A stretch of 64,000 nucleotides of DNA, taken from Rhizophagus clarus. Lineage: Eukaryota > Glomeromycota > Glomeromycetes > Glomerales > Glomeraceae. The notes below the pieces were generated by a model. The model searched no databases, had not been told where the DNA came from, and saw only the letters and a program-made list of their open reading frames with translations. Of this stretch, positions 11,504 through 24,287 are shown piece by piece (within the stretch, counting starts at the first letter, position 1; each line of letters begins with the position of its first letter). The translations under genes were made by a program, and so were the position numbers. Location: positions 62,001-126,000 of the forward strand of contig BLAL01000180.1 of NCBI GenBank assembly GCA_015698045.1, given 5' to 3'.

Positions 11504-12244
11504 ATGACAAACCAATTGCAAATCTGCAATTGGTTAGTCAAAAATCCGGCTATCCTACAATTAGCCACCCAAATGCTAAATATGAAAGATACATCACAAT
11601 TAGCACCGGCAGTGCACGCATCATCCGCATCATCCGCATCATCTGAACACGTAAACCACGTAAGCATTTATCGTATTCCTTGTATTGATTACATTGTTGT
11701 GACTTGATAATTTTCATGGATATCAAAACTTTTTTATTATTATTTAGGAAAAGTACCGTCTGATTGATGAGGAAATTAAATGTCTTTTTTTAAGATCGCG
11801 CTTCCCGCCATACCATCTTTTTGAAAAACTTGTAAGAAAAGTTTTTCCCGAATTGGAAGCCTACAGTAGCACGGCAAGATCAATCGTAGATCGATGTAAA
11901 AGATCTTTTTCTGATTATAGATACCAACTTAGGGTGTCGATCGAAGAATTAGTGCGAGAATTTCAAAGTAAATCGGAAAGGTAACCAATATAATCTTATT
12001 GTATTTATAATTGTATTTATAATTAGTAGTGTCAATATGAATTTCATTCTTTCCTCTTTTTTTTCTCTTTTAAAGAAGAGGAACCACAGTTTCTGAAGTT
12101 GAAATTAACGATTTCAGTTCACGTGATGTCGTTATTAAAAGAATTTTTAACCGGTACTTTACTGCGGTTGATGTCTCTGAGATACCCGAAATAACAATGA
12201 ACAAACTGATAGAATTCTCAAAAGAATGTTTTAATATTGCATAA
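11504..12244 (+). CDS. Orphan protein, 185 aa, three exons, possible early stop
   Basis: Exons 11504-11659, 11748-11980 and 12076-12244 join in frame with GT-AG introns of 88 and 95 nt. The product starts MTNQLQICNWLVKNPAILQ, has an Ala/Ser/His linker (HASSASSASSEH), then a helical part with EKYRLIDEEIKCLFLRSR and RSIVDRCKRSFSDYRYQL. After the TAA the same frame continues for about 41 codons (EGRDETNTRVFYDQ to ASSLKF) before a second stop at about 12370. That run looks coding, so the first stop may be a nonsense change. The family is not recognised. It sits about 550 bp before another orphan gene on the same strand. Confidence 0.55.
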
Positions 12245-12776
12245 GAAGGAAGGGATGAAACAAATACCAGGGTTTTTTATGACCAAATAAAAACCCTGGA
12301 TGAGAATACGGAAGTTTTAGAAATCCCATCTCGTAGTGGGAGGAATTTTGCTAGCTCACTGAAATTTTAAAAAATAAAAAAAAAATGTATTTTAAAAAAT
12401 GCAAATTGCTGTGATAGTAAATATTTTTTGATGTGTACTTATTATGATGCGATGATATATAAGCTAATATCATCATTGAGAATTCTTTTTTTTTTTTTAA
12501 CGAGTCACAAATAATAAATATAGATGGTAATTACGGATTTTACGGATACGGCATTACGTAATTAACCTCTATTGGAATGTATGTATAATGTAGATCGACT
12601 ATTGGACGTTATAATGAGTATGGCATAAAAATGCCACATCATGCCATTTTAATTATGTCAATATAATGTAATTACGTGGAAATATTTACATTAAAAAATG
12701 AAAATTTGTTTCTTTCTTAAACTTATTACCTCACTTTCTTTAAATTTATTACCACTTTCCTTATTACCTTCCTCCC

Positions 12777-12782
12777 TATAAA
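12777..12782 (+). promoter_or_regulatory. TATA-like box for the 432-aa orphan gene
   Basis: TATAAA lies 18 nt before the chosen ATG at 12800, after a CT-rich stretch (CTTTCCTTATTACC). Position and composition fit a short-leader promoter; this is inference. Confidence 0.35.
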
Positions 12783-12799
12783 TTTTCTCTATTCCACAA

Positions 12800-14256
12800 A
12801 TGTCTTCCTCAACAAGTATAATTAATGTTTAATTTATTATATATTGTGTAGTATGATCGGTATTTTTTTACTGATTTTTTTTTTAAAAACACAGGCGATA
12901 AAAGAGAAGATAACAATGATGATGCTAAAAAGGTTAAAAAGATTAAGAAAGGTATAGTATTATAATATTATGAAGAGTTTGCACTGTTAGTTCATTCTAT
13001 TAATGTTCATGTTTTGTTAAATTCTACTAGATAATGATGAACTTGCGGCAACTGTCACTGATAAATTAAATACAAACGTATTCAACCTTTCATTTGCATT
13101 ATGGAACGTTTTACGAGGAACTGATGTGAAAACATTTACAATGAACGTTGATACCGGTTTGATACAGCTTATGAAATCAGGCGGTGTATTACACGTTCGA
13201 TCAGCAAATGACTCTACTAGTACTCTTGAGACGAAAGCAAATGAGGTTTCAATTCCGTATAATTTTAGTCGAATAGGTTCAGATAACCGAAAGGTTGGAG
13301 ATCTTGGAATTAAAGTTGAATACTTTAATAAACCTGTTAAATTACTTAATACTGCTGCTGAATTAGTAGCTAAAGATCTTTATCGGTTTCTTCAGTACAG
13401 CGACAGACTTCCAGACAATCCACCTTCACGAGATAATTTGATCTTTAAACATTCTGAAGATTATAGAAATCGTCTCATAGAATATTTAAGTTCTATTAAT
13501 CATAAGGATGAATTTTCTACCTTCAAAGGTGCTATTTCAATAGACTTAAATAAAATGGAAAGTACCTCTTCTGACACAATAATTATTGATGAGGCAGATG
13601 CTACTGGTAATGATTTTGGATTTTTGGAAGAACAAACGTATTCATTAGAGTTTCTTTTATCTGTAAATAAAGAAGAAAGAAACATCAAATTAAAAGAAGC
13701 TATAAAAAATTTATCATCGCGCGTCTGGTATTCGATCAATAGTCTGGTGAAAGATACAATTTCCCAAGAAGTCGTTCGAAGACGCCAACTTAGATTCCTT
13801 GTTTCTATGGTACGTTCATATAGGACATTGGAACTATTTTGCGCTTTAAAACCTCGTAAACAAGGCCAGACAATCAAGTCACAGGTTACAAAAAAGATTT
13901 TAAAGGAGAGCAATGGCCGATTAGACGAAAAGGATTTAACGTTGTATTTACAGAGAGGATTCCAAATCGAAAGGGTATTAAATTCCATTGGAGTTAAATG
14001 GAATATTTTAGATGCAATTGACAACCTCACTCTTTGCTTTTTTACTAGTACTATTAATGGTTGTCAAAATTTCGAAATTTGGCTAGAAATAATTCTAAGC
14101 AATGAAGTGATCTCGTATAATGAAGCAGAAATTAGATATAAACAATTTAAGGCAACCTTAGCAAATGAAAGAGTCATGTGTATGAAACAGGCGTGTGGGG
14201 ACTGTGGAGTTGAATTTCAACCACCAAGCGTAAAAGAATTTAATTTTGATTTTTAG
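12800..14256 (+). CDS. Orphan protein, 432 aa, three exons, intact
   Basis: A 16-nt first exon (12800-12815, MSSST) joins 12895-12951 (Lys-rich KREDNNDDAKKVKKIKK) and 13031-14256; both introns are GT-AG and the frame holds. The long exon is stop-free for over 1.2 kb, with good codon structure and no low-complexity filler. Visible points are an acidic SSDTIIIDEADATGNDF near the middle, a basic VVRRRQLRFLVSMVRSYR helix, and a C-terminal CMKQACGDCG cluster that could bind zinc. I do not recognise the family. A transposon passenger or lineage-specific host gene are both possible. Confidence 0.65.
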
Positions 14257-14459
14257 ATAAAAAAAGCAAACTTAATATTTTTGTATACTTTAATGTAAAT
14301 ACTGTATCAATATAAATATAGCAATATAGCAAGCATTTTATTGCAATTTTAAGAATCAACGAATAAATAAATAAATTTTCATATTTTATTGCAGAAGAAA
14401 AAATTGGAATAAGCTATAAGTTTGTTTAGTGACGATGTTAATATATAATTTGAACCGTT

Positions 14460-15440
14460 TTTTTTATGCTTGTAAAGGAGATTTTTTTTCTTTTTGTAGA
14501 CGGCCAATTTATCAGTTATTTGGACAGAACTTCTTCAACAGGAAAAAAAAAAAAATTTTTTTCAATTAATTGACCATTACAAATTGTTCGGGTTTCCTTT
14601 TTTTTTAAACTAAATGTTCGTTTTTTCCCTTTTTTAGGCGATTTTTCGGTGATATCAACAAGTAAAAAAAAAAAATAATAATAATTTTGTCTTTTTTTAT
14701 ATTTAACAGACATTATTAAACGTGTTCTCTTTTTTTAGACGGGTTTTTCAGGTATTGGGTGGGATAAGTAAAAATTTGTTTTTTTTTAGTTTTTTTATTT
14801 TAACGAACATTCATTTTTTTTTCCTTTTTTTAAATAATTTAATTCTTTGCTGAATTCTTTCTGTAGGTCGCAACTTCGGCACTTGGACTGAATTAGATTT
14901 CTTTTTTTATAGGCAATTCAGCTCCTTGATGGACTTAAGCTTTTTTTGTGGGTTTCCGCTTGGCTTCTTGGATAGGATTTGAATTTTTTTTGAAAGTATT
15001 TTAATACAACTTAGGCCCTTTCTTGGACTGGAATAGACTTTTTAAAGGACTTCTCACATCAGCTTCTTGGGCTTGAATGTTTGATCTCTTGAATGTTTGA
15101 TCTCTGCGTTTTATAGGAACTCGACTCTTGGATGTTGTAAGCAGAAGTGATTTGATTTCTTTAACTGGTGAAAGAAACGTTACTACATTTTGTTTCTTTG
15201 ATTTTTAGGAAATCAGTCTCCTGAACAATAATCGAATAGGAGAAAGAATTATCTTATTTCTTTAAATTGATTAAAAAACATTACTAACATTTTTTTACTT
15301 TATTTTTAGAAATTTGGTCTCTTAGATGATTGACTTTTTGAATTCATGCTAAGTGTATTGCTACTGTATATTTTTTGGAAATATTTATTACTATTTCTAC
15401 TTTTTTTAGATTAATTTCGGGAGGACCCCCGAAATATATA
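14460..15440 (+). repeat. Splice-like tandem array, plus orientation
   Basis: About nine units of roughly 100 nt, each with a T-rich tract ending in AG (TTTTTTTAGACGG, TTTTTTAGGCG, CTGTAGGTCGC), then 30-40 nt richer in G/C, then AAG-TAAAA. The same layout recurs at 42.6-45.2, 51.6-53.0 and 57.2-59.1 kb. No open frame spans the units. Confidence 0.6.
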
Positions 15441-15759
15441 TAATAGTTAGAAAAAATAAGCAAACTAATCTCCCGACTTTATCATATAATTATTGGAGAC
15501 TAATTTTTTTCATGATAAAGTAAAATAGTTTAAATAAAATTTTCGACATTGAAAAGAAATCCATAAGGATGAAAAGAATCCTTAGAATATTTATTTATTT
15601 TATTTATAATAGATTTAATTATTCATTTTTATCTATTAATTACGTGTTAACAGATGTATTTAATTTGTCTTATCTCATATATAATAATTATTACATATTC
15701 AATTGGGAATAAATTAAAATTAATTGTTTTCACTTTCCCAATTTACCCAGAAGTCCAAA

Positions 15760-16800
15760 ACCTACAAAAGAAAGTAAAAAGAAACGTTAGTTAACGTTCT
15801 AATGAAATAGAAATAAAAAAAATCAAAATTTCGCAACAGACATTGCGAAGCCTACTATTCCACACCATTAAATCTTTTTCTTTACTGCGCAAAAATTTTC
15901 TCTTTATTTGTTCTTTCTCTTTTCTCAAAAATTACTTTTTCAAAATTATTAAATTATTTCTTCCCCCTTTCTCGTAATTACTCTCATCCATCTCAAAAGC
16001 CCAAACCTAAAAAAAGAAAATAAAAAAGAACTTTAATTAAGGACCTCTACCCTTCGAAGTGGAGAGTCCTAGTCATGTTTCAAATTAAATAAAAACAAAA
16101 AAAAAATATATATATCAAATTGCGTTACCATTTCGGCATTTCAGTATTCTGAACCTGAATCTACAGAAAAAAATATAATAAGAAACGTAATTATACGTTT
16201 CTCATTAAAAATATTGAAGGAAATCAAAGCTTCGCAAAACTTCAGTTCCCGCTCACACCTGAAAATCCAAACCTTAAAAAAAAAGATTAAAGAAACATTA
16301 GTTGGCATTTCAAATTAAATAAAATAAAAAAAAAGTTAAGGTTTCGCAACACCATTGCGAAACTTACCATCTTCAACATTTCAGTGTCTTAAATCTAAAA
16401 AAAAAACACATAACAAGAAACATAAATATACGTTTATATATATATATATTATTAAAAAAAAGATTAAAGTTTTGCAACGAGCATTGCAAAACTTACCGTT
16501 TTCACTTTTCCATTAAATCTAAAGTCTGAAACTACAAAAAGAAAAAAAAGCAACATAAATTAATATTTCTAATTAAATAAAAATAAAAAAAGCAGTTTCG
16601 TGAAGCTTACCATATTTACTATATATATATTTCAACATTCCCGAAACTACAAAAAAAAAGAACATAATAATGAAACTGTTTCTATCCAAAAGTATAAAAA
16701 AATAATTGAAATTTAAAGTTTCGCAACACCTGCTGCAAAACTTACTATTCTGACTTGGTTGGTTGAACCTGAAATCTAAAAAAAAATCAAATGTAGGTAG
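15760..16800 (-). repeat. Splice-like tandem array, minus orientation
   Basis: Inverted relative to 14460-15440. Units contain CCTAAAAAAAGAAAATAAAA and hairpin-forming strings such as GAAACGTTAGTTAACGTTC, with TTTCGCAACACC-type unique parts. Several units include short TATATATA runs. Confidence 0.6.
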
Positions 16801-17389
16801 CCTTCTCAATTTCTTACAAGAATTGGAGTTTAAAGGCTTAAACTTTATTGAATTGTTCAGCAGTTGTTGGCTTAAATCTTTAATTTTTGGTTCTCTGTTT
16901 TTTTTGTAAAAGCCTTTTAAAATAAAAAAATGTTCTGATTATCAAATTCAGATTTGATGTGTTACTGGCAATACACTAAATATCGAATTTACCTTCATAT
17001 TTAAGTTGATGTTTTTATCATATCGAAATAAATATATATTAAAAATACGCAAACTAAAACTCTTACTTTTAAAAAAATCTATTAAAAATACGCAAATTGA
17101 TAATCTGACTTCGGTTAAAAAATTCATGGATTGTACGCAAATCAAAATCTAACATCATAAAAAGTCTCTATGATGGCGACGCAATCCTGCACCCCACCTT
17201 TACATATATATTTCGGGGTCCTATTTCAGGCCTCTTGGATTCTAAAAAGCTTGTATTTTTTATAGAAAATGGTCTTTAATGACGAAATTTTCATTAAATT
17301 TTAATAAAATTTTTTTTTTATTGAACACCTATTTGTATTTTAGTGAAATTGCTTTGCGAAATTAAATATGAATGTAATACAATAAAAGT

Positions 17390-17945
17390 CAAATATTTAA
17401 TAAATATAGGTAGAACGGTGTACCAAATATCAAATCGACATTTTGAAATTTTTTTTTGATTATATTTATATCTATTCAATTGACATTACAAAGTTTGGAA
17501 AAAATACCGAAATAATATTATTACGATATCTTTACGATATCATTATTATATTGAGTTAATATTGAAATGATATCATGTCGATATTATGTCAATTGTTTTA
17601 GCAATATTAAACCGATATCATAATGATATTTATTTGTTGTTTTAGTGATATCGACATATTATCGATTTAACATTTTAAAAAATAATATCGTTATGATATA
17701 TTTCTGATACTGAATTGATATCATATCAATATCATATTTTTTCACTTTTTTTTAAAAAAAGTTATTGTTGATTTAATGATATCAAAGTGATATCGATTTG
17801 ACATTTTTTTAAATAAATATCTCTATGATAACTTTTTGATATATCAAATCAACATTGAAATGATATCGTCCTAATATTATAATGATATCATCTGCAAAAC
17901 GATATCACTACGGCATAGATTTAACATCAATATTATATCAATTCA
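17390..17945. repeat. GATATC/ATATCA-rich cluster
   Basis: More than a dozen GATATC-like palindromes (ACGATATC, GATATCATG, GTGATATCG, GATATATC) in 550 bp, without a fixed period. No coding. It ends where the LINE begins. Confidence 0.5.
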
Positions 17946-18103
17946 GCATTGTTTAAAATTTTATGGTTTCTGCAAAGCATGCTCCTTTGTTTTCGTGTAT
18001 GAGCCCTAAAGTCTTTAAGGCTTGCCTCAAGGTCCTGCAAAAACGCCATTTCTACTACTTATCACAATTAATTACGCCTTCCAGCTCACATCTTATCTTT
18101 TGG

Positions 18104-18111
18104 ACTGCTTA
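18104..18111. repeat. Left 8-bp target duplication of the hAT element
   Basis: ACTGCTTA, identical to 21889-21896. Confidence 0.9.
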
Positions 18112-21100
18112 TAGAGATGTGCCGTGTTATATAACAAAATGTTATATAACATATATAACTGTTATATAACGGTTATATAACCAAGAGGTATTTTAAGGTA
18201 TATAATTATTTTGTATAATATTTTACTATCTAATAATTATAAAAGAATAAAATATATATTATTAGATTTGTCTTATTAAGATGAATCAAATGGTGACAAT
18301 TTTATGCTTCTAATATCAATATAAAATAAGTTATTATAATTTAAAAATTTTTAAACATTTAAAGTTATCTTAAAATTTATTGGTACTAAAAGTATAAAAT
18401 AATTAAATTTAATGCATATTTGTGAATTAAATCTGATGTAATGTGTTTTTAGATTTTTATAATTATTAGATGTCAAAATATATATCAAATAAACTTATTA
18501 TTTAAAAAAAGTGTTTTTTGCAATTATCTCATTATTTACTAATCCTATTTCAATATCCTTTTTTTTTGTTTTGAAGGGGGCATTAAGAGCTATAAAATAA
18601 AAAAAAGATTTTTAAAATCTGATCACTAGATCATGAGATAATGTCTTAAATAGATTTTTTTAATATTAACTTTCATTTTATATAATAATTTAATGCTAAT
18701 ATCTCAAGATTTACAAATCCTATTTCAATGATCTTTTTTTTATCTTAAAGAGTGCATTGAGAGCTATAAAAACAAAAAAAGATCTTTAAAATCTGATCAT
18801 TGGATCACAAGATAATATCTTAAATTGGTTTTTTTTATATTAATTTTTATTTTATATAATAAATTAATGCTGATCTTAAATGTATCACCACTTAAATTTG
18901 GAAATTGATTATCAAATACTTTAACCTAATATAAAATTAAACTTTTACACAAATTTTCCATATATATATATGCATTTTTTTTTACCCACGGTTTGTAAAA
19001 AAAATTTATTTATTTTTTTTTTTAATTTTTTTATAAAATTTTTATTATGACACGTACTCTTGACCCTGTTTGGAATCATTTTAAAAAATCAGCTGAAAGA
19101 AAAACAGATCAAGCTGGAACAAAGCAGCATTATATAGCAACATGTAATTTTTGTGATACTATAATGACTGGACAACCTAAAAGAATGAAAATTCATTTAA
19201 ATAAAATTGTCCAAATGTACCACTTGAAGTTAAAAATCAATATAAAAATAAAGACAAAGAACAAGAATCTTTTGATATTAATGATGATAATACAGATGAT
19301 AATACTGAAGATAATGTTAGTAATGAAAAAGAAGAAATTGATACTGCAATTGCACGTGTATTTTATGCTAGCGGAATTCCATTAGCAACTATTGAAAATC
19401 CTTTTGTTATTCAAGCATTACATAAAATTAATCCAGAATATCATCCTTCTTCCCGAAAATCATTGTTAACAACTTTACTTGAAAAAGAATATAAACAAGT
19501 TTCTGCTGATATGAAAAAACAAATAAAAAATTCTAATTATATTTGTCTTACAAGTAATGGTTGGACAAATATACATCAACAACCTATAATTAATTTTATG
19601 ATTACTACACCACAACCAATTTTCTGGAAAGCATTAGAATCTAAAGAAAATTCACATACTGGTGAATATATTGCTGAGCAGTTTGATATTGTTATTAAAG
19701 AAATTAGTATATCAAAAATTGCAGCTGTAATTACTGATAATGCAAGTAATATGAAAAAAGCATATAGTATTCTTCAAAAAGATTATCCAAATATAATATT
19801 TTTAGGTAATAATTTTTATTTAATTTAATTTTTTAAAATTATTTCTAAAATTTTTTAATTTTTTTTAAGGTTGTTTTGCACATAATATCAATCTTCTTAT
19901 TAAATCCGTTATTGAATTGGCTTTAATTAAAGAAACTATTACACCAGTACAGGAAATTATTAAGTTTTTTAAAAGGCATCATATTGAAAATGCTTGTTTA
20001 GAATGATTGCAAATTGAAAAAATAGGAAAAACAATTAAATTTAATTTGCCAGTAATTACAAGATGGAGTTCACATTACATTTGTTTACAATCTTTTCTTG
20101 CTAGTAAAAAAGCATTACAGGTAAAATCTATATATTATTTTTGAAAAATTTAAAAGTTTAAAAATTATTTATTTATTATATATTTATATTATAGAATGTT
20201 GTTTTTGAAGAATGTGTTAGAAAATCAATACCATCATCACTTAATTCCAAACTTATAGATACTGAGGGATTTTGGGTTAATATTGAAGAAATATGTCAAT
20301 TATTAGAACCATTTACAAAAATTATACGAGAATTTGAAAGTAATCAACCTAATTTATCATTAGTTTATGATAGGTTTGTAATTTTACTAAAATTTTTTTA
20401 TTTTTAATTTAATATATATATAATAATAAGTAATATTTTTTTATTATAGATTTACAAAGTTAAAAAATGAAATTAAACAGTTGACTAATACTTCTTTAAA
20501 AGATATTATTCTTGATAAATGTACACTACGTTGGGAAAAAATGTATCATCCAGCAATTGTTATTGCTTACTATTTAGATCCAAGATATCATGGTCAAGAT
20601 TTAACAGATGAATATCCTTTTTCAATGATTGCAGAAGAAACATCAAAATTTGTAAATCAGGATTTAAGTGGTCAATTAGTAAAAGAATTATTATGGTATA
20701 ATAATAAAACAGGACCATTTAATTCTTCAATATTTTGGAAATTAGAAGCAATAAGTAATCCAATTGATTGGTGGAATGGATTTCAACAAGAAGTACCAGT
20801 TCTTAGTAAGTTTGCAGTAAAATTAATGTCAATTCCAGCATCAAATGCTGCTTCAGAAAGAAATTGGTCAAATTTTGGTTTTATTCAAAATATAAAAAGA
20901 AATAGATTAATAAATGAAAGAACTTTTAAATTAGTATTTATATATTCTAATCTTCGTTTAGCTAATGGTCAAAAATTAAATGATGATAATATAAATGAAG
21001 AAGAATTAGAAAATTTAGATGAAATTATAGTAATTGAAGAATCTGAAGAAAGTAATATTGAACATTAAATATTTATAATCTAAATTTTATATTATATAAG

Positions 21101-21888
21101 ATTATAGTTTGTTTATTTACTTTATTAAAAATTTTATATATTATATATTTTTTATGTATTATTAAATATTTTATTAATAAATAAATTTTTTATATTAAAT
21201 ATTATATTTATAATTATATAATAAATTTTAATTATTAAATTTTACCAATAATATAACTTTTAAAATCAAAAATTGTATGTATTTTTATATACTTTACAAG
21301 TTTACTTAAAATATTAAAATAAGTTTTAAAAGTAAATTTTAAGAAAAATTAATTTTTTTGATTTTTTTTCTTTATATAGATAAAATCAAATTTTGGATTT
21401 ATAACCTTTTTTGGTGCCTTAAATAAACTTGTAGAGCATATAAAAATACATATAAATAATGTAAAAAAAAGTAAAAATACATAAAAAATATGATAATAAT
21501 CATATATCTGTATTTAAAAAATATTATTTATATATAAAAAACAATTATTTATCATCTTTAACAATTAATTTCTAATTAATTACTGGCTTAATTTTTATAA
21601 AATTTGATTTATTTAAATCTTTTTAATTAAAAGTTTTATTTTCTAGGTGTTTTGAAATAGAGTTTATTTAATTTTAAAAAGTATAATAAATTTTTAATTT
21701 TTCAATTTGTAATTTTAAGTAATTTTAATTATAAACGCCATTTAAATGTATAGTTAACAATGTTAATTTTGATTGTAATAGTTTAATCTTTACTTTACCT
21801 TTTATATTTACTGATTAAAATAGTCAAATTAACAAATTTATGAATATAACGTTATATATGTTATATAACCGTTATATGCCCATCTCTA
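18112..21888 (+). mobile_element. hAT transposon, 3777 bp, complete ends
   Basis: The ends are TAGAGATGTGCC at the left and the inverse of TAGAGATGGGCA at the right, flanked by an exact 8-bp duplication ACTGCTTA. Subterminal DNA holds repeats of the palindrome GTTATATAAC, at least four at the left (18124-18181) and two related copies at the right (21847-21875). Such repeats bind transposase in known hAT elements. The 5' non-coding part has an internal direct repeat (about 18530-18690 and 18700-18870). Confidence 0.95.
19047..21068 (+). pseudogene. hAT transposase, one frameshift and one nonsense codon
   Basis: Exons 19047-19805, 19870-20120, 20195-20373 and 20450-21068 with GT-AG introns. 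An N-terminal BED-type zinc finger is visible (DPVWNHFKK, CNFC, KIHLNK). A ribonuclease H-like part follows (SNGWTNIHQQ, AVITDNASNM, CFAHNINLL), and a C-terminal hAT dimerisation region (LMSIPASNAASERNWS, NRLINERTFKLV). About 19200-19207 the frame slips by one base in an A-rich run, just before CPNVPLEVKN. A TGA interrupts exon 2 at 20004-20006. The introns still have good splice sites. The protein is therefore broken in this copy, although the ends look recent enough for mobilisation in trans. Confidence 0.85.
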
Positions 21889-21896
21889 ACTGCTTA
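21889..21896. repeat. Right 8-bp target duplication of the hAT element
   Basis: ACTGCTTA, identical to 18104-18111. Confidence 0.9.
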
Positions 21897-23976
21897 TCAG
21901 ATTGCCTATATTGCCCATTTAGCTGATAAATGTGATCATTCTCTTCCTCACAAGTGGTACCTAGACATCAAGGCCAATACTACCATCTCTGATTCTCATG
22001 ATCGTCTATACGATCGTTATGTGTATTCCCCCTCTACTACCCCTGTTATTGATCTAGTTCCTGGTGCAACTACCACGCAGAAGAACAGACACTGGCTCAT
22101 TACTCTTGATGAAAATGATGTTCCTCTTTTCGGCAAACAGCTTAGCGTCCAGCCTAAAAAAGATACCTGTATAATTGTTCATTAGATATCTGATTGTCTC
22201 TCCTCTCCTGATGATGTTATCCACCTTCACCCTTATCCGGGCTGTGATGCTCATGTTCTCTTCCCTGCAGCCAATAAATATTCTGCTGTTACGCCTAGCT
22301 GTACTTTCAAGATTTCTTTATTAAAATCTCTCATTCTTTCTACCAATTGTGAGCACATTCAACAATCAACCACGGAAGTCATCTCTTCCTACTCTTGGGC
22401 TGATCTTTGTGATATGATGGTCTCTTATTATAGACGTAACATTTCTCCAGATTTTTCTTCCCCTTCTTCTATAGTTGATGGTGATTCGATTAGGATCTCT
22501 CCTCTCTGCGACCTGTCTTGTCTTCCCTCTCCTGTTATCCTCCCACCAGATTCTCATTACCATTATTATACCGATGGTTCCCTTATAAACCTAGGTTCAC
22601 CTGAAGTCTCGATGGGTTGGTCTTGGGTCCAGATTGTTCATGATGCTGGATACCTGAACTCTGTTGCTACATATACACATGGCACTGTATGAAATTGGCT
22701 TTCTTCCACTAAAGCGGAAGCTGCTGCAATTTATGCTGCTTTACGCGTCTCTCCGGATGATTCTACCATCTCTATTTACACAGATTCTCAAGCTGCCATT
22801 GATGATTTGCATTTATGCGCCTTTTCTGCGTATACAAATAGTCGTTTGTATTACAAGACTACTAATTTTGAATTATGGGCCGCTATTGAATGTTCCATTC
22901 ATACGAAACGGCTCACAATATATCCTGTTAAGGTCAAAGGCCATGATGGAAACTATTGGAATGAATTTGCCAATTCTCTCGCAACTTCTGCACACCACTC
23001 GGATAACGCCATTCTTCTTCCTGTGGCTGACTATACTTCTGCGCACAACGTTTGCTTGATATATGATGATGTTGTTTGTGAATCTAATCCTAGGCAGCTT
23101 CTTAAGCTATACTATCAAGCTACCTTTATGAAGGACCTTTTGTCACTTAAACGATTTCAGTTTACATTTTGTTTATGTAACAGGAATGATTACGTGATTG
23201 ACTAGGAGCTCACTTGGTTTACTCTCAACTTCTCTTCAGTCCATGATGCTTTTTTTCGAGCTCACCATGCTTCAAGACACTATACTTTCAAATTTAAACT
23301 TTTCCTCGATGAGTTGCCTCTCCTGGAAAAATTGAAGATTACTCATCCTGATCTCTATATTGATCTTTTAACGTGCTGTTCATACCGCGATCACAAGGAA
23401 AACTTGATGCATCTCATTCTTTGTTCCAAATGTCGTATCGCTATACATCAAATTTTACAAACCTATCAAAATTACTTGTTTTTTAAGCTCCATGAAGCTG
23501 AAGAATTGGCTGACTCAGACCCCACACCTATGCTTAAGCGGCTTTCTTCTCTATCTTGTTGGACTATTTCTTCTGCTAATTGGTCCTCTTATGCGCTCAT
23601 CCGAGGTTGTTTACCTACAATATTTATTGATTTATTTGTTGAATTATCTATCCCCAGACAGTCAGCCATGAAGGTAGTTGCTGCTATCCACAACAATTTC
23701 ATCCAGAAACTTAGAAAACGCATTTGGAATCTGCGTACTTATGATAAGAATAAATGGAAAGATGTGATGAACATTACTCTCAAATTGAAAACTACTCCTC
23801 GGCCATCTAACTTGCCTGCCACTTTGTATGTGCCTTTCTCTTCGTTACCTCCTCTGACCCATCTTGTGACTTTACATGACTCCGAAACTGATTGGATTAA
23901 GAACTCGATGATTCAAGGTTTACCATGGTATAATCATTTCATTGGGTTCATTAGGTCGTCTAACGGTGCTACTTAA
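21897..23976 (+). pseudogene. LINE ORF2 C-terminal part: RNase H and zinc knuckle
   Basis: One frame runs from the hAT junction to 23976 with three in-frame stops (22183, 22690, 23203) and no frameshift. An RNase H domain follows the usual order: HYHYYTDGS (Asp), STKAEAAAIYAAL (Glu), IYTDSQAAIDDL (Asp), then VKGHDGNYWNEFANSLA, where the family's final Asp is Asn. A C-terminal zinc-knuckle region is visible as CCSYRDHKENLMHLILCSKC. The order is that of fungal non-LTR retrotransposons with RNase H after the reverse transcriptase. The stops and the truncated 5' end make it a pseudogene. Confidence 0.85.
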
Positions 23977-24287
23977 TAACAGCTTTTGTAAGATAGGATG
24001 TCGATTTTTTATAGTGGGCGTGTTATCCATTATTATGTTAGCATAGTTGCTTCTACTTTGGTTGGAATATATCAAAGGGGAAGATCTAGAGAAATTTAGT
24101 GTAATGCGATTTGTTTTTTTTAGGATAGATTTATTACTTTATTTTTACTTAGGAGACTATATAGCTTTGTTTTTAGTTAGTTTTATTTTATTTTTTTCTT
24201 TTTATATATTTTGTAAATTGTATCGAATTAATAATAATTAATAAAGATGAAAGCTACTATGCCGCGTTTGCTTTGAATTTAAATTCT

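Larger units (their letters stand above)
17955..24273 (+). mobile_element. LINE copy 2, 5'-truncated and split by a hAT element
   Basis: LINE protein sequence (HLIFWTAY) stops at 18111 and resumes in the same frame at 21889 (TAYQIAYIAHLADK) once one target duplication is removed. The 3' UTR ends with AATAAAGATG and ATGCCGCGTTTGC, like LINE copy 1, and stops at TTTGAATTTAAATTCT. The reverse transcriptase and endonuclease regions are missing, so this is a dead copy. Confidence 0.85.

Noticed and set aside
13500-14030. 176-aa minus-strand frame
   Set aside because: Shadow of the 432-aa gene on the plus strand.
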